From NCBI RefSeq assembly GCF_000739875.1, contig NZ_BBJR01000040.1:1-64000 (forward strand): 64,000 nt of DNA, given 5' to 3'. The stretch is from Comamonas aquatica NBRC 14918 (GTDB taxonomy: Bacteria > Pseudomonadota > Gammaproteobacteria > Burkholderiales > Burkholderiaceae_C). The translations under genes were made by a program, and so were the position numbers. The notes under the pieces were generated by a model. That model saw only the letters and a list, made by a program, of their open reading frames with translations, had not been told where the DNA came from and ran no database searches. Positions 63,645-64,000 of this stretch are shown piece after piece; the first letter of the stretch is position 1, and each line of letters starts with the position of its first letter.

Positions 63645-64000
63645 CTATTTCACGGTGCCGCCATCGAGCTTGTGCTTTTCGCCATCGCCCTGGGCGTTGG
63701 TGATGCCCGCCGCCATGCCGGCCGCCGGCGTCACGCCGCCTTGCTGCGCACCGGGTTCGGCCGTGCTGGCCTGGGGCTGCACCACCGGCTGTGCCGCCGC
63801 CATCACCGGCAAGGGAACGGCGGGCGGCAAGGGCTCCCGGATATCGGCCTTGGCGGGCGGCAGCACATCGTGCGCGCGCAGGTAGTCGCTGGAGCCGAAC
63901 AAGGGCTTGTCGGGGGGCGGCTGGTCAAACCGTGCCGCCTGCCCCATGGGGAAAGTATCGGCCCGCATCTGGGGACCGGACTGGTCGCACCCGGCCAGCA
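63645..64000 (-). CDS. Lipoprotein, cut by the right window edge
   Basis: At least 118 residues; the start lies beyond 64000. The visible N-terminal part reads LAGCDQSGPQ, so a lipobox and lipid-anchored Cys are present and only about 15-20 residues of signal peptide are missing. The mature part is Pro- and Ala-rich (LPPAVPLPVMAAAQPVVQPQ) with no recognised domain, followed by GEKHKLDGGTVK. The function is unknown; it is probably surface- or periplasm-located. Confidence 0.75.
   Translation of the reverse strand, partial: LAGCDQSGPQMRADTFPMGQAARFDQPPPDKPLFGSSDYLRAHDVLPPAKADIREPLPPAVPLPVMAAAQPVVQPQASTAEPGAQQGGVTPAAGMAAGITNAQGDGEKHKLDGGTVK

Overview
The window is GC-rich, gene-dense chromosomal DNA of a betaproteobacterium, most likely a member of the Comamonadaceae (Acidovorax, Alicycliphilus or a relative). 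I infer this from the gene content and order: urtABCDE beside urease, pyrR-pyrB-pyrC', the thiD/hemL and rubredoxin-pilGHIJ-chpA block, dusB-fis-purH and ychF. Two families of dispersed non-coding repeats recur between genes. Nothing here looks like an insertion sequence, prophage or CRISPR array; the strand switches are those of ordinary operons.

Positions 1-25744 form a nitrogen-acquisition region. An octanucleotide repeat tract and a GNAT acetyltransferase open the window. They are followed by a thioesterase and a three-gene ABC importer of the NMT1/THI5-SsuABC type. Next come a base/nucleoside deaminase with ureD, then hsp20 and an M48 protease lipoprotein. On the minus strand lie a hybrid sensor kinase, a LuxR-type response regulator and the high-affinity urea importer urtABCDE, reading leftward. 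On the plus strand lie ureA-hupE-ureB-ureC, then ureE, a Gdx/SugE-like SMR transporter, ureF, a small ABM-fold protein and ureG. The kinase is unusual: a complete NCS1-type transporter (about 500 residues) joined through a cysteine-rich module to a histidine kinase and receiver. Matches to the sigma-54 (-24/-12) promoter consensus precede the ABC importer (1628), the deaminase-ureD unit (4775) and the kinase/ureA divergence (19109-19136). At the divergence two opposed matches share one -12 tetramer. I read the region as a nitrogen-limitation regulon in which substrate uptake, deamination, urea import and urease maturation are switched together.

Positions 25745-34700 are housekeeping: a DUF697 membrane protein, a small exported protein, an ArsC-family reductase, a DUF423 protein, a lipoamide-dehydrogenase-like flavoprotein and an acyltransferase. 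The pyrimidine block follows: pyrC' (a dihydroorotase homologue without its metal-binding histidines), pyrB, pyrR, ruvX and algH.

Positions 34750-44870 hold the Pil-Chp twitching-motility signalling system, all on the minus strand: rubredoxin, pilG, pilH, pilI, pilJ and a 2023-residue ChpA/PilL. Positions 44961-64000 contain thiD-hemL, tag, an APC amino-acid permease, a membrane-anchored cytochrome c, purH, fis-dusB, a histidine-free VanX-like protein, a YqaA-type membrane protein, a NUDIX-type regulator coupled to ychF, a lipoprotein, a MOSC protein, a UbiH-like monooxygenase, dsbC, an M61 peptidase and an enoyl-CoA hydratase. Two identical tRNA-Met genes and a lipoprotein cut by the window edge end the sequence.
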